Shown: positions 48,389-60,174 of the stretch, one piece after another | How the letters are laid out: every line of letters begins with the position of its first letter | Numbering within the stretch: the stretch's first letter is position 1 | Notes under the pieces: model-generated | What the model was told of the DNA's origin: nothing | The model's database searches: none | The model's input: the letters and a program-made list of their open reading frames with translations, nothing else | Assembly: GCA_032622095.1 (NCBI GenBank) | Contig: CP136063.1 | Span: 71,155,980 to 71,219,979, forward strand | DNA: 64,000 bases | Origin: Siphonodentalium dalli | Lineage: Eukaryota; Mollusca; Scaphopoda; Gadilida; Siphonodentaliidae | Direction of reading: 5' to 3' | Position numbers and translations under genes: made by a program

Positions 48389-51300
48389 TTATTGTGCATT
48401 TTCTTTCACGGCAAATTTGAACAAGAACCAGTCTTTTTCGAACTCTTCCAATTTAAATTCACGGCGTGCATTATATTTTTCACATTTATATCGAAAGCGT
48501 AAATCTCCTTGGAATGACGAAATTGTTAATTTTTCTGGTGTGAATTTTGTTCTATAGATATATTGTTTTACTAAGAGCCAGAATAAATTAGTGGTATAAT
48601 TGTCATTTACACAGCGGGACCCAATTATCATTATTCGTTTAGTCGCTTGCAATTTGACGTTGTTTCGGTTACCCCATGAATGTATGTCTGTCAGAAAAGT
48701 TTGAACGTGTTCACATTCTCAAAATATATGTGATATGCTTTCCTTCTTGTCTTTGCAACGCACGCATGTATCATCTTGTCGAATTTTGGCTATTTTCAGG
48801 AAGCTATTAGTTGATATAATTCTAGAGTTAATTCTATACTGAAACCATTGAAGCTTTGTGTCAGGCGTCGTGGAAAATGGTGGTTTATTGTATATATTCC
48901 AGTCAATTTCTTCTTCGCGTATTTCTATTTGCCATTTTGCATGGGAAGTGGGTACATGGCAATCGTGGTTTAATATGTCATAGAAATTGCGTCCTCCGCG
49001 AGGATTTCTGAGTAGGGTCACAAAATTATCTGGGAGGGTGGGCATCGGGCTTCGGACAATGGGTTTTGAGATTTTGTTTGAGTAAAAGATAAGCTGTCGT
49101 CGGATACTATTTAAGATAAGGAAGTTTGTACGTATTTTGTAAGTTGAGTATATCGTTTCAGTCGTATGGAAATTCCCGCTTTCTTGTAACAGATCGTGTA
49201 CAAAATATATTCCCTCCTTGCGCCATGCAGCAAAATTGATAGGGCTTCCATTCATTTTTATATTGGCGTTGTTCCAGAGAGTGCATGTAGATATGTTTAC
49301 ATTTCTAATATTTTTTTCTAGGAAATTTGCCCATGCTATAAGTACGTCGCGCCAAAAGTGATTTTGAACCTTTTTCGCTTTATTGTAAAAATATGAATAA
49401 TGATAGGTGAGGAAAAATGGTCTTTAAGAATAGGGAGTTCTGTCAACGGGGTCCATTTAGAGCTGTTGTTCACTAAACGCCTGATCCATGTTATTTTCAT
49501 GGAAGTGATGAAGTTTTTAATATCTACCATCTTGAGGCCACCTTGTTTATAGTCTTGGCATAACAGTTTTCTCTTGACTCGGTCACGCTTGCTGCCCCAC
49601 ACAAAGTTAAAAAACAATGATTCTAGTCTATGTACAAATTGTGGTTCTGGGTTGGGGAGCGATATGAATAGGTGAGTAAGTTTGGGGAGTATGAGAGATT
49701 TAATCACCGTTATTCTACCTAGCGGGGTAAGTAATCTGTGCTTCCAAATTTCAATGGATCTTGTTATGTCGTCGAATTTTTTTTCGTAATTATCTGACAT
49801 TAAGTTTAAGTTTGTATTAAAGCGGATACCAAGTAGGTCGAAAGAATCTGAAAATTTTATATTGAGGTCTGGGCATATATGGTCACTTCGCCCTGTATAA
49901 CAACCAATCCACGACGCCTGACATTTACTAGGGTTGATCCATAATCCAGAAATTTGTGCGAAAACGTCAAGAATGTGATATGCTTCTCTTACACTTGTTT
50001 CATTGCCGTCCAGGATGAGTGTCGTGTCGTCTGCGTATTGGGTTAATCTGTATTCTTCACCACCGAGGGTTATACCTTTAATATTTCTATTATTTCTAAC
50101 CATGAGTGCTAGCACTTCCGCGCATATTAAAAAAAATATAGGGTGAAATTGGATCTCCCTGTCGACAGCCTCGAGAAATAATAAAATTTTGTGATATATG
50201 CCCATTAACGAGAACGGAAGAATTTATATTTTTATAGAACACTGAGATCCATTTTTTAATCGAGTCACCGAAATTAAACATATCAAGGCATTTATGTAGA
50301 AATTTCCATGACACAGAATCAAATGCCTTTTCAAAGTCAACGAGAAGAAGAAGCCCTGACTTATTTTTTATTTTCGTATTATAAATAATGTCATATATTA
50401 GCCTTGTATTGTCGCCGATATATCTGCCTTTTAGGAATCCAGTCTGATCAGGATTGATAATGTTTGGTAGTACGGTTTTTAATCTTTCGGCAATACACGA
50501 TGATGCTAATTTATAGGTACAGTTTAATAAGGTTATTGGTCTCCAGTTCTTTAAAAGTTGGCGATCGTTGACTTTCTTTGGAATGAGTGTAATCGGGCCT
50601 TGTTTTTGTGTGATGGACAATTCTCCAGCGTCAAAGGATTCGTTTAGTGATTCACATAGAATTTGACCTAAATCTGACCAAAAGAATTTCCAAAATTCAT
50701 ACTGATAACCATCTAGGCCACTAGATTTGCCATTTTTAGATTTCTTCAAAGCTGTTGTAAGTTCATTTAGAGTTATGGAACCTTCAATATTTTGCGCAGA
50801 CATTGGTGAAAGGGTGGGGTTGTCCAAATCAGAAAACACATTTTTTCGGTGTGATAGCTATTGATTGGTTTTGAAGAGTATAGTGTCTGGTAAAAATTAC
50901 CAGTCTCTTCTATAATATCGTTTTGGTTTGTAAGACTATCCCCATTTAATTTTGTAAGATTGGTCAGGGTTTTTGATATGCAATTCCGTTTTTCAAGATT
51001 GAGAAAATATTTTGTTGGTTTTTCCCCATCTTGGACCCAAATAGCTCTGGACCTAATCATAGCTCCTTTTGATCTTTCTTTCCTTAGTTGACAGAGTACC
51101 CCTTCCGTTTTTTGTAGTGTTTCTATAAGTTCTTCTCTTCTAACATCATCTAAATTACTCTGATCTAGGGCCATCAATGTTTCTTCTTGGGCTTTTTTAA
51201 GTGCGGTTTCTTGAAATTCGCGTTCCCGCTTACGTTTAGAAGAATATTTTATTGTTTCTCCTCTAATTTCAAGTAAAAGGGTATCCAGGAATAGACGTTT

Positions 51301-52204
51301 ACTAATTTTGCACGTAAAATTGTTGTTGTTAACTTTCTTTTGAACATAGTCGTATCGTTTTTTGATAGTTTCGATAATTGTTTTTACTAGTTGAATATAT
51401 TTTTCGTCATGTAAAAGAGAAGTATTGAACTTCCAGAAACCCTGACCATGTTTTATATTATTAAGAGTAAGTTTGAGAGTAATAATTGAGTGATCAGTTC
51501 TGTAACCCGGCAATATATCGGTGGCGTCTTGTCCGGTTAAATTTACCAGCTATTTAGACATGAGAAAATAGTCAAGTTTTGCCATTTTTATTGGTGACTT
51601 TCTTCTCCAAGTGAATCGTTTTTCATTTTCATTATTTATCCTCGATGCGTCTACTAACTCTAGCTTGTCGACAAGGACACTGACTGCTAGTTTTGCTCGG
51701 GGGTTATTACAGTTTACATAATTAAAGGTATCTTTATGTTGGTTTTGGACTAGGTTCCAGTCGCCACAGATGATAATTTGTGTGTTTCCCGGTTATAATA
51801 TCTTTGATTTTATTGTAAAATTCAGGATTGTCATCATTTGGACCATAAATATTAGCTAGTGTAAATCGGATTGTCTCGATAGTTATGTCGAGTATAAGGT
51901 AATTCCCATTTTTGTCTTTTACTCTTTTGTGTATTTCAAAGCTAAAATTATTGTTGAAGAGGATTGCCACTCCGCGAGACTGGGATGAATATGGTGCCAT
52001 TTCCATCTTATATCCCCATTCTGCTGTAATTATTTTCTCTTGCTCTGTTGTAAAGTGGGTTTCTTGTAGACCGTATATTGAGGACTTCAAATTTCTGAGG
52101 TATCGGAATACATCACGGCGTTTTTCGGCTTGATTTAACCCTCGGCAGTTAGAAGACATAATTTTTATAGACATTTGATCATGATATAGGCACGCAGACG
52201 ACAA
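48389..52204 (-). pseudogene. L1-like LINE ORF2: AP endonuclease and reverse transcriptase, inactivated
   Basis: From the 5' end on the minus strand, an AP endonuclease lies at 51540-52204 (SSNCRGLN, LQETHF, GVAILF, NIYGPN, then DWNLVQNQ, WRRKSPIKMAKLDYF and DHSIITLKL). A linker covers 50840-51500, and the RT runs from about 50700 to 49800. RT motifs in order are NWRPITLLN, DFEKAFDS, GCRQGDPISPYIF and the catalytic YADD, then the thumb with LGRITVIKSLILPKL. The C-terminal knuckle CVRC...SHIF...C lies near 48730-48760. The architecture and RITVIKSLILPK block are those of the L1/Tx1 group. Frame breaks lie near 51780, 51550 (TAG after LMSK), 50840, 50150 (inside the RT between GDPISPYIF and CAEVLA), 49340 and 48720 (stop). 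Both catalytic domains are disrupted although most residues persist, implying a fairly young dead copy. Confidence 0.9.
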
Positions 52205-54153
52205 GACACTCGACCAGGTTGGGCTATCCAGATAGCATTACAGAAATGATTACATAGGTATTGTATATATGTGAGTAGACCCTTACATATAGTTATACCA
52301 CCGATTTCAGTCGAACAGCGAAAACATATTGCAAAACATACATTCAACATACATGCATACACAAAAACAATAATAAATACAATCCGGTAGAAGACTACCA
52401 TGACGACGATCAAAGAGACCACCCTGTGTGACCGAGAATATTATGGTCAGTTATGCTATTTGGAATAAAAATTAGCCATATTGTTATTTAATAATAGTTG
52501 GTATTTTAAGTGATAATGTCAATCATTTGGAAATAGGGCAAATATATTGTCTACACGAATATCATATATAATCTAAGTCGGTAGCAGACTAGAGCCACAA
52601 TGTGTTCATGCACACTCACAATTTCAAGCATTTTCATTTATTATTTTTTTTGGAATTGGTGATTATGAACACCGTGTGTATCTTTAATCTCCAACATTTA
52701 GAGCTATTATTGGAATATCGAATGGGAGACTTGTAGGCAGGATATTTTGCAACGGGTAAAGAGGGCTGTTGTTGAAGTTCAGACAAACGTTTTGTCATGC
52801 CACACGTAACAATTATAATAGCCTCAACTCCCTTTACGATTTTTCAGTTTAAGAAGGGGAGAGGAAATAAAACTTTTCAGTCGTGTAATATTAGCCTTAT
52901 TTGAAACATGTCGCATATTGTATTCAAATATATGGGTTTTTTTAAAGCAGTAACGATGGGTTATATGTGGGGGTACATGGGGCATGGTAAAAAATAAATA
53001 ACATGTTACATTCCAGTGTTGGTCATGTGACTACTATATCCAGAAGTGATCTTTGTTCATGATGAGTTTACAAAGGCTTTGATGATAATTGGGTCGCTAG
53101 ACAAGTGAAATACACAAATACTCATGCTGTGTAAGTTTGCGTTCAAGCTATGATCGTGTGGTTGGTGGCCTATTTTGGATTCAGGTCATACAAACTTGGA
53201 GGTATATTGAGATCGTCGGTTCTGTGTAATTTGTATTTGTGGATTTTAACATACTTGTGGACTTATACTCTTTCAATCGAGGTATATATGCGTATATGAT
53301 GAGTGAGTGTGCATCATTTTAAAAGAAATTAAGCTTAGGCTTGCATAGGATTTACATGTTAAGACACGAATCATGGGCTGTATATCAGTCTATATTGAGG
53401 AAGCGGTCGAATTTTGAGTCGGAATCTCAATACAAGTGTGCAACATATATTATATGAGCTATTTGTCAAATAGAATCAGCTGTGTTGAGTTTCTCATTTT
53501 GGAATCCGACTCCCATCCCCGGTGACCTGGAAGTTACAAGAGGAGATATTTATTTTTGCCAAGTTAGCTACTAGGTATGTGTGGGTTATAAACAGATCAT
53601 GGCTGTTTCAACATATGGGTGTTTCGCAATCTTATTGGGTGGGGGGGGTGTTGGTCAGTTTTGGCCGGGGACCTTCGTGTTGAGCCATGTTCAGTCATTA
53701 TAATGTAATTTTTTTGAGAAATCAGATAAGAGCTGGTTCAATATAGGTAATGTGTGCATTTATTTAAACCTGGAATTTGGTAAACTATTAGAGTTGTATC
53801 TCGATTGTTACCCCCCCCCCCCCCCCTTGTTTAAATTTTAACAGTCTTTGACATAAAATAGGTCATGGGGCGTTGAATCCGGAATTAATTATACAAAATA
53901 GGTACATCAGCTCAAATCACGGTCAGGTATATTCACATACCTAAAAGGAAATTATAGTTATAAACTTGTTTGTTTAACAAGACTTGATTTCAACTCATTT
54001 TTACAATTTCTTGGAAAATTTACATTGGGATCAACCAAAACCAGCCAGCCCCTCCCCACTCAGGGTAATACATGAAGAAATGAACAATTATGACATGTAT
54101 AAGAAAACACAAATTAAAATATGTACAATGGTGCAGGATAACTCTTTGCTGAC
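52205..54153. other. Unexplained 1.9-kb spacer between L1-like ORF1 and ORF2
   Basis: L1-group elements usually have a short inter-ORF region, but here ORF1 stops at 54154 and ORF2 starts at about 52204. I see no transposase, no reverse transcriptase and no clear terminal repeats, only AT-rich sequence with a c-run (53811-53826) and g-run (53640-53650). It may be a later insertion, an authentic long spacer, or a junction of two separate copies. Confidence 0.5.
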
Positions 54154-55113
54154 TTAACTTCTGATAATGGTATCAAGGTCTGCTTCAGTAGAGAACTTTT
54201 TAATGTTACCGTTTTTTGTTTTGCAGAATAGCTTTCCATTGGAAATCCAGGAGTTCTGAATATTGTCTGCTCTGAAAGCTTTCCTAAGAAGGTAGTAATT
54301 AAAGGGTGTAGCATCTTCAATAATGGAAATTCCAGTCTGTTTCAGACACTTCCTTGACTCAATTACCAGCAGTTTTGTTTCCCGTGTGACGAATTTAACA
54401 AGAATTGGACGGGGGCCTTTCCTCTTTTCGTCACTGCTTGCTGCTCCATTTGTCTCGCCTGCTTCCACTGCATTTCTTCCAACTCTATGTGCTATAGAAA
54501 TGTCTGTTCTTTGGGCTCCCATTTTCATTTTATTGTTTAATATGTCTAAGGTTTTGTTTGCACAGTCATGTCGAGTTTCTCTATCCTTTGATTCTGGAAT
54601 ACCATAAATTCTCACACTATCTTTCCTCCCTTGTTGTTCTAAGTCATTTATTTTCTGTTTTAAAGACAGACACTCTTCTTTCCACTGGCCATGTTGAGTT
54701 TCAACTACATCAAGAATATTTCTTCTTTCTTTTTATAGATTTCCAATTTTTTCTTCCAACTTGTGTATCTTGTCATTAAATTGACAAATAATTTCAGTTT
54801 TGAATTGGCTCACCATTTTTCCAAACTCTGCTACTTGCATTTTCTGCTCAGCCGAATATTTCTCATGGTTAGTTTGGGATGCTGTTGATAAGTTGTCAAC
54901 TCTTTTTATTATGTCTGACAGTTGCTCTGGAATGGAATTGGAACCAAGGATCGGGGACGGAGGTGTCGTTCCTTGTTTATCAAGAAAATTCATTAAAGTC
55001 AACTGTTTTTTCGGCGAAGGGTTCATACTGTCTTCGCTCTCAATGGTAGAATTCTTATCAGTACCTTTACCTTTATTGCGGTCTTTCCGACTCCGTTTAG
55101 ACGCCATCAGCAA
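54154..55113 (-). pseudogene. L1-like LINE ORF1 (nucleic-acid-binding protein) with one nonsense codon
   Basis: The minus-strand frame runs about 320 codons from an ATG at 55113. The N-terminal part is charged (SKRSRKDRNKGKG), followed by a predicted coiled coil (about residues 60-160). The RRM-like and C-terminal domains come next, with RIYGIPESKD, RPILVKFVTRETK, and SIIEDATPFNYYLLRKA. This order matches L1 ORF1 proteins (transposase_22 family). A single in-frame TAA near 54734 (after KIGNL) interrupts the coiled coil, and otherwise the frame is intact. The short 5' region to about 55150 precedes it. Confidence 0.85.
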
Positions 55114-55315
55114 GTAATAAATTTTCGTTGATTGTTTACGGTGCTAACAATATGGCGGCCACCAGGCGGTCACGTCATCAAATTATTTAGTGTAGTAAGT
55201 CGTCATAATCAACACTCAAATTGAGTTTTGAGTTAATTCCTATGATGCATTTGTTGATTACCTTAGCATCGGTCCGATATCTGTCCAAGATCTTAGATCG
55301 AAAATTTAGAAATAG

Positions 55316-56182
55316 CTAAATAATAGTATTTTCATTTGTCATGATTTGAAACACGACCGATCGAAGTAGTCGCGTAACCGGAAGTGATTTGAGACGTCCA
55401 GCGCATTGTCGTCTATTATTTCGATTGCCTGCACTAAATATGTTTCTTCTTCGGGAATGAGGATGTGGTATATCATGGTACCGGGTCACTGTTGGCAGGG
55501 ACATGTGTTGCAGAAGGCCCAATGCAAGTTTCCGTGTTATTGACACACACCAACGACTTTTGTGGCATCTGATTTCTGCACACTAACGTTGAAATAACCC
55601 ATTGCGACAAACAACATGTCCTATAGCTGAGTACATATCGAATAGACCATGTATATGATTCATATATTCTCTATACAATGTGATTGGGTAAATACTGGAC
55701 GGTAGGTACATCTGAAAGATGTAGACATACTGCGATTCGGACATTTGTACTTGGATACCGCAAATGCGATCGTCGTCGTATTGGATGATTGAAACGGCAC
55801 TGTCCAGTCTCGCATGCCACATAATGGCAACTCCCCCTTTGGCCTACCCCTCTTTCTCATTTGCATTGAGATTTTTTGTGAATAATGGTGGCGATAGATT
55901 TTGTGTAATGTGTCGAGAAAGTGAGAATTGTGCTCCAAGAGCCAATGCTCACTCACTCCAATTACATCAACATTTTCCTGTGCCAGAAGGCTCGAGAGGT
56001 AGGAGCTGCTACCGAAAATTCCAGTAGCATTCCATGTACATATATTCAACAACATTATGCTAATGATCAGGCTGATCAACCGGTGATAAGGGCTGGCTAC
56101 GCCAGCGTGTGTGCGTGAATTGTATAAAATTGTTGGGTGATTCAAATGCAATTGTTTAGTATAATTTGTAACTATGGAGGTA

Positions 56183-56213
<31 letters not shown>

Positions 56214-56984
56214 GCTGATATTGTTGATGTTGTTGTTTTTGTTTGATGTCGTTGATTATGTGTAGTTTGTGGGAATTATGATCATATCGACTGGTGGCTT
56301 TCCGATGGAAATTTCCGATGGAAACTTTCACTGAACGATTTAAATGAAAGCCATCTTCTACAAAACACTTGAGACGGCCAAAAGAATTCATCGAGCACTG
56401 AGTCAATATCATCCTCGCGAATGTTTACACGTGGAGAGACCGATTTGCCATCTTCGCCGGACCGTAGAATTTTAATAACTGAATGCCGGATATCATAGTC
56501 TTCCAAGTACGACATTATCACATCTGCGTCCACCTCACATGGGAGATCGGCGACAAACAAATGGTGTGTTTTGATTGGTGCGGCGTTCCGTTTTCGCGCA
56601 TAACGGGTCGGCTTGTCGGTCTTATGTTACTGTCGGGTGAGTCGGCGTCAGCTTCGCTGAATGAATCATTGTTATTCACATGAGGTCCGTTATGTTTCAT
56701 TTTTTTTTTGCGATTGTTTATTGATTGTGAGTGATTGCTCGGTTGCGAAGTTGGTGGTGCACTTCGTGAGTCACTTTCGATGCACATATCCTGCGGAATA
56801 TGTGTCGTGGTGCTGTCATCCGCGTCGATTGAATGGCAATATCGTATAATAGCCCCTGGATTCTAAGACAGTTGCATTCTGCAAATAAACAAACCAAACA
56901 GTTCCCTGCTCTGCCTCTCTGTGTTTCGGTGATAGATAATGACGTCGGAGGAAATAACAAACTCAAATACAGTGTTATAAACAT
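55316..56984 (-). pseudogene. 5' part of a third LINE: ORF1 remnant and AP endonuclease
   Basis: Minus strand. 56284-56984 carries ORF1-like pieces in two frames (NCLVCLFAECNC; SEADADSPDSNIRP; FVADLPCEVDADVIM; VLDEFFWPS), a cysteine-bearing region plus an acidic region and a small folded domain. After a poly-Gln tract encoded by (caa)n, the endonuclease starts LNICTWNATGIFGSS, then VDVIGVSEHWLLEHN near 55950-56060. It continues in another frame with GVAIMWHARLDSAV and YIFQMYLPSS at 55583-55822. No reverse transcriptase follows, so the copy is 3'-truncated or cut by rearrangement near 55316, where the L1-like 5' end begins shortly after. CR1/Jockey-like affinity is inferred from endonuclease style only. 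Confidence 0.75.
56184..56213. repeat. (gtt)n microsatellite
   Basis: Ten consecutive ttg/gtt triplets, continuing less regularly to 56242. On the minus strand they encode the poly-Gln tract between ORF1 and the endonuclease of the LINE relic. Confidence 0.9.
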
Positions 56985-57569
56985 AGGAATCGCTGAAACG
57001 AAAATTTATTTTTTACCGGAAACTTCTATTCAGTTATTTTTAAACGTTTCTTCGAATGTTGGTTATTGCTTCGGTTGATGTTATCATAATATGTTATTAT
57101 AACTTTATAAAAAACTTAAACTTAAAGTAAGATTACTGTTGCGATATTTATCCAAAAATATTACAATGTTAAAATGTCAACATCACAACTATACGTAGGC
57201 TAAATATAGCCATTTTTATTTTGGGTTTTTCCATCTGATTAACATATCCCAATTTAATAGCCAATCAAATTTAACGTTATACAGCATACTGACCAATGAC
57301 AGTGCCTGTAGATTTGTTTTATGTTGAGCCACCATGTCGCTGATGAATGTTGACTTCATGCAGGGAAAAGTCAACAAGAATTTTCTTCTTACAGTCTATT
57401 TACCTGCACGGTGAGGATATTTAAATACAACAAACGCGGTATTACTTCATCGGGCATTTATCGTCCAATTAAAAGTCAATAAGCCATTAGTGATAGCACA
57501 ATGAGGACAGCACTTTTGAATATGGTGACTTTCAAAAAGGCTACATTTCGTTATGTCTATTAGTATTAC
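56985..57569. other. Non-coding spacer
   Basis: No domain-bearing frame. The sequence leads into the left arm of the palindrome array and shares no obvious similarity with it before about 57530. Confidence 0.4.
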
Positions 57570-59200
57570 CATAGAATGTCAAGTCTAAAAAATGTTCGTT
57601 ATTTAGTAAATATTAACTAAATAACGGCTATGCTAGGAGAATGATAATTTGTATGATGAGCACATAAACACACATGATGGCTAAATTTCATTATGTCTAT
57701 TCCCATACAATGTCTAGTGTAAAAGAAATGTCCGTTATGTAGTAAATATTAACTAAATAACGGGTATGCTAAGCGAATGATAATCTATTATACGTCAACA
57801 TAAACATCCATGATGACTATCAAAATGGCTACATTTCAGAAGTTAATTCCCATTGATTGTCTTGTATACAACACATATCCGTTGTTTAGTAAATATTAAC
57901 TAAATAACGGATATGCTAGGAGGGGATAATGTCTAAGATGAGCACATCGACATCCATGATGGCTGTCAAAATGGCCAAATTTCATTATGTATATTCCCAT
58001 AGATTGTCTTTTTTGAAACAAATATACGTTATTTAGTAAATCTTAACTAAATAACGGGGATGCTAGGACAATGATAATTTGTAAAAGGAGCACATAAACA
58101 CTCATGATGGCTGTCAAAAGGCTGAATGTGCTCCTTTGACAAATTATCATTCTCCTAGCACACCCGTTATTTAGTTAATATTAACTAAATAACGGGTATG
58201 CTAGGAGGGTGATTATGTCTGAGATGAGCACATTAACATCCATGGTGGCTGTCAAAACGGCTAAATATGCTTCTTTGACAAATTATCATTCTCCTAGCAC
58301 ACCCGTTATTTGGTTAATATTAACTAAATAACGGGTATGCTAGGAGGGTGATTATGTCTGAGATGAGCACATTAACATCCATGATGGCTGTCAAAAAGGT
58401 TAAATGTGCTCCTTTAACAAATTATCATTTTCCTAGCATACCCGTTATTTAGTAAATATTAACTAAATAACGGGTATGCTATGAGGGTGATAATGTCTGA
58501 GATGAGCACATTAACATCCATGATGGCTGTCAAAAATGCTAAATGTGCTCCTTTGATAAATTATCATTCTCCTAGCATACCCGTTATTTAGTTAATATTA
58601 ACTAAATAAAGGGTATGCTATGAGGGTTATAATGTTTGATATGAGCACATTAACATCCATGATGGCTGTCAAAAAGTCTGAATGTGCTCCTTTGACAAAT
58701 TATCATTCTCCTAGCATACCCGTTATTTAGTTAATATTAACTAAATAATGGGTATGCTAGGAGGGTGATAATGTCTGAGATGAGCACATTAACATCCATG
58801 ATGGCTGTAAAAAAGCCCAAATGTGCTCCTTTGACACATTATCACTCTCCTAGCATACCCGTTATTTAGTTAATATTAACTAAATAACGGATATGTTTTT
58901 CACAGAAGAAAATCTATGGGAATAGACTTAATGTTATTTTGCCATTTTGCAGCCATCATGGATGTTTATGTGTTCATCTTTCACATTATCACCTTCTTAG
59001 CATACCCGTTATTTAGTTAATATTTACTAAATAACGGATATTTGTTGCATACAAGAAACTCAATGGGAATTAACTACTGAAATGTAGCCATTTTGACAGC
59101 CATCATGGATGTTAATTTTGACATTTAATAGATTGTCACCCTCCTAGCATACCCGTTATTTAGTTAATATTTACTAAATATCGGACATTTGTTTTAAACT
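57570..59200. repeat. Palindrome array: 12 copies of a ~50-bp perfect palindrome, 139-bp period
   Basis: The core is agcatacccgttatttagtt joined to aatattaactaaataacggg and tatgctagg, a self-complementary block of up to about 52 bp. The cccgtta word starts at about 57595, 57731, 57878, 58025, 58163, 58302, 58441, 58580, 58719, 58858, 59004 and 59152. The six central copies are spaced exactly 139 bp and the outer ones 136-148 bp. Between cores, ggagggtgataatgtctgag and tgtgctcctttgacaaatta are themselves related as inverted repeats, so each unit is a nested palindrome. Outer units on the left and right run in opposite orientations. The array is thus a large inverted repeat with a tandem centre. 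No coding content. Confidence 0.92.
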
Positions 59201-59224
59201 ATACATTGTATGTTTTTAAAGCAA

Positions 59225-59935
59225 TGTATGCTTGTTCATAAACATCTTCTCTATATATATTCGTATAATAGTCCCTGTTTATAATTACTTTGACTTAACA
59301 CGACTTTTATTTATTGTACTTCTATGTGTACAGTTAGGACTTTAGGGACTATTAATCATGAAGAATAGTCCCTAAAACGGACTTCTTTGTCTTACGTATA
59401 ACCCCCGAAATATACCTAAACCCCTGTTTCGTTCTCTATCCCCAACGGAAACCCTTGCCTCGAAAGAAAATTTATGATTGTTTATAAACATCTTTTCTAT
59501 ATATATTCGTATTATAGTCCCTTGTACCGTCCTAACTGTACACATATAGAAGTAAAATATATAGAAGTGGTGTTAAGTCAAAGTTATTAAAAATAGGGAC
59601 TATTATACGAATATATATAGAGAAGATGTTTATAAACAATCATAAATTGCTTTCAAGGCAAGGGTCTCCGTTGGGGATAGAGAATGAAACAGGGGTTTAG
59701 GTATATGTCGGGGGTTATACGTAAGACAAAGAAGTCCACTTTAGGGACTATTAATCATGAAGAATAGTCCCTAAAGTAGAATTCTTTGTCTTACGTATAA
59801 CCCCCGAAATATACCTAAACCCCTGTGTCGTTCTCTATCCCCAACGGAGACCCTTGCCTTGAAAGCAATTTATGATTGTTTATAAACATCTTCTTCTCTT
59901 GTCTACTTTAGGGACTATTCTTCATGAATATAAAA
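59225..59935. repeat. Second nested inverted-repeat block (tagggactatt element)
   Basis: A ~120-bp module with landmarks cttctttgtcttacgtataa, cccccgaaatatacctaaac, ctatccccaacgga and tttatgattgtttataaaca occurs forward at 59380-59495, inverted at 59610-59740 and forward at 59768-59895. Palindromes of the form tttagggactattaatcatg plus aagaatagtccctaaa lie between modules (59340-59376 and 59741-59777). Non-coding. Confidence 0.85.
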
Positions 59936-60174
59936 TGTGTCAATTAACCTGCTAGATTGCTTATAGATCTCTTTCCAGTTCGGATTGACACAAATAAATG
60001 AGTCAATAAAATCAATACATTTGGGGGGGGGTGGATGGAGATATAAATTGGGCTACCAACACCCTGTATAACTGACCCAGTTGCTATCTGTCCCCAGTAC
60101 TTACATGTATTCAATTTACTTTTATACTGGAGCAAAATTACTCATATTGGTACTAGTATCTCTTAATTTTCCAG

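Noticed and set aside
57570-59200. CRISPR array (regular repeats and spacers)
   Set aside because: Spacers are near-identical to each other and related by inversion, the genome is eukaryotic, and no cas genes exist. It is a palindromic satellite.
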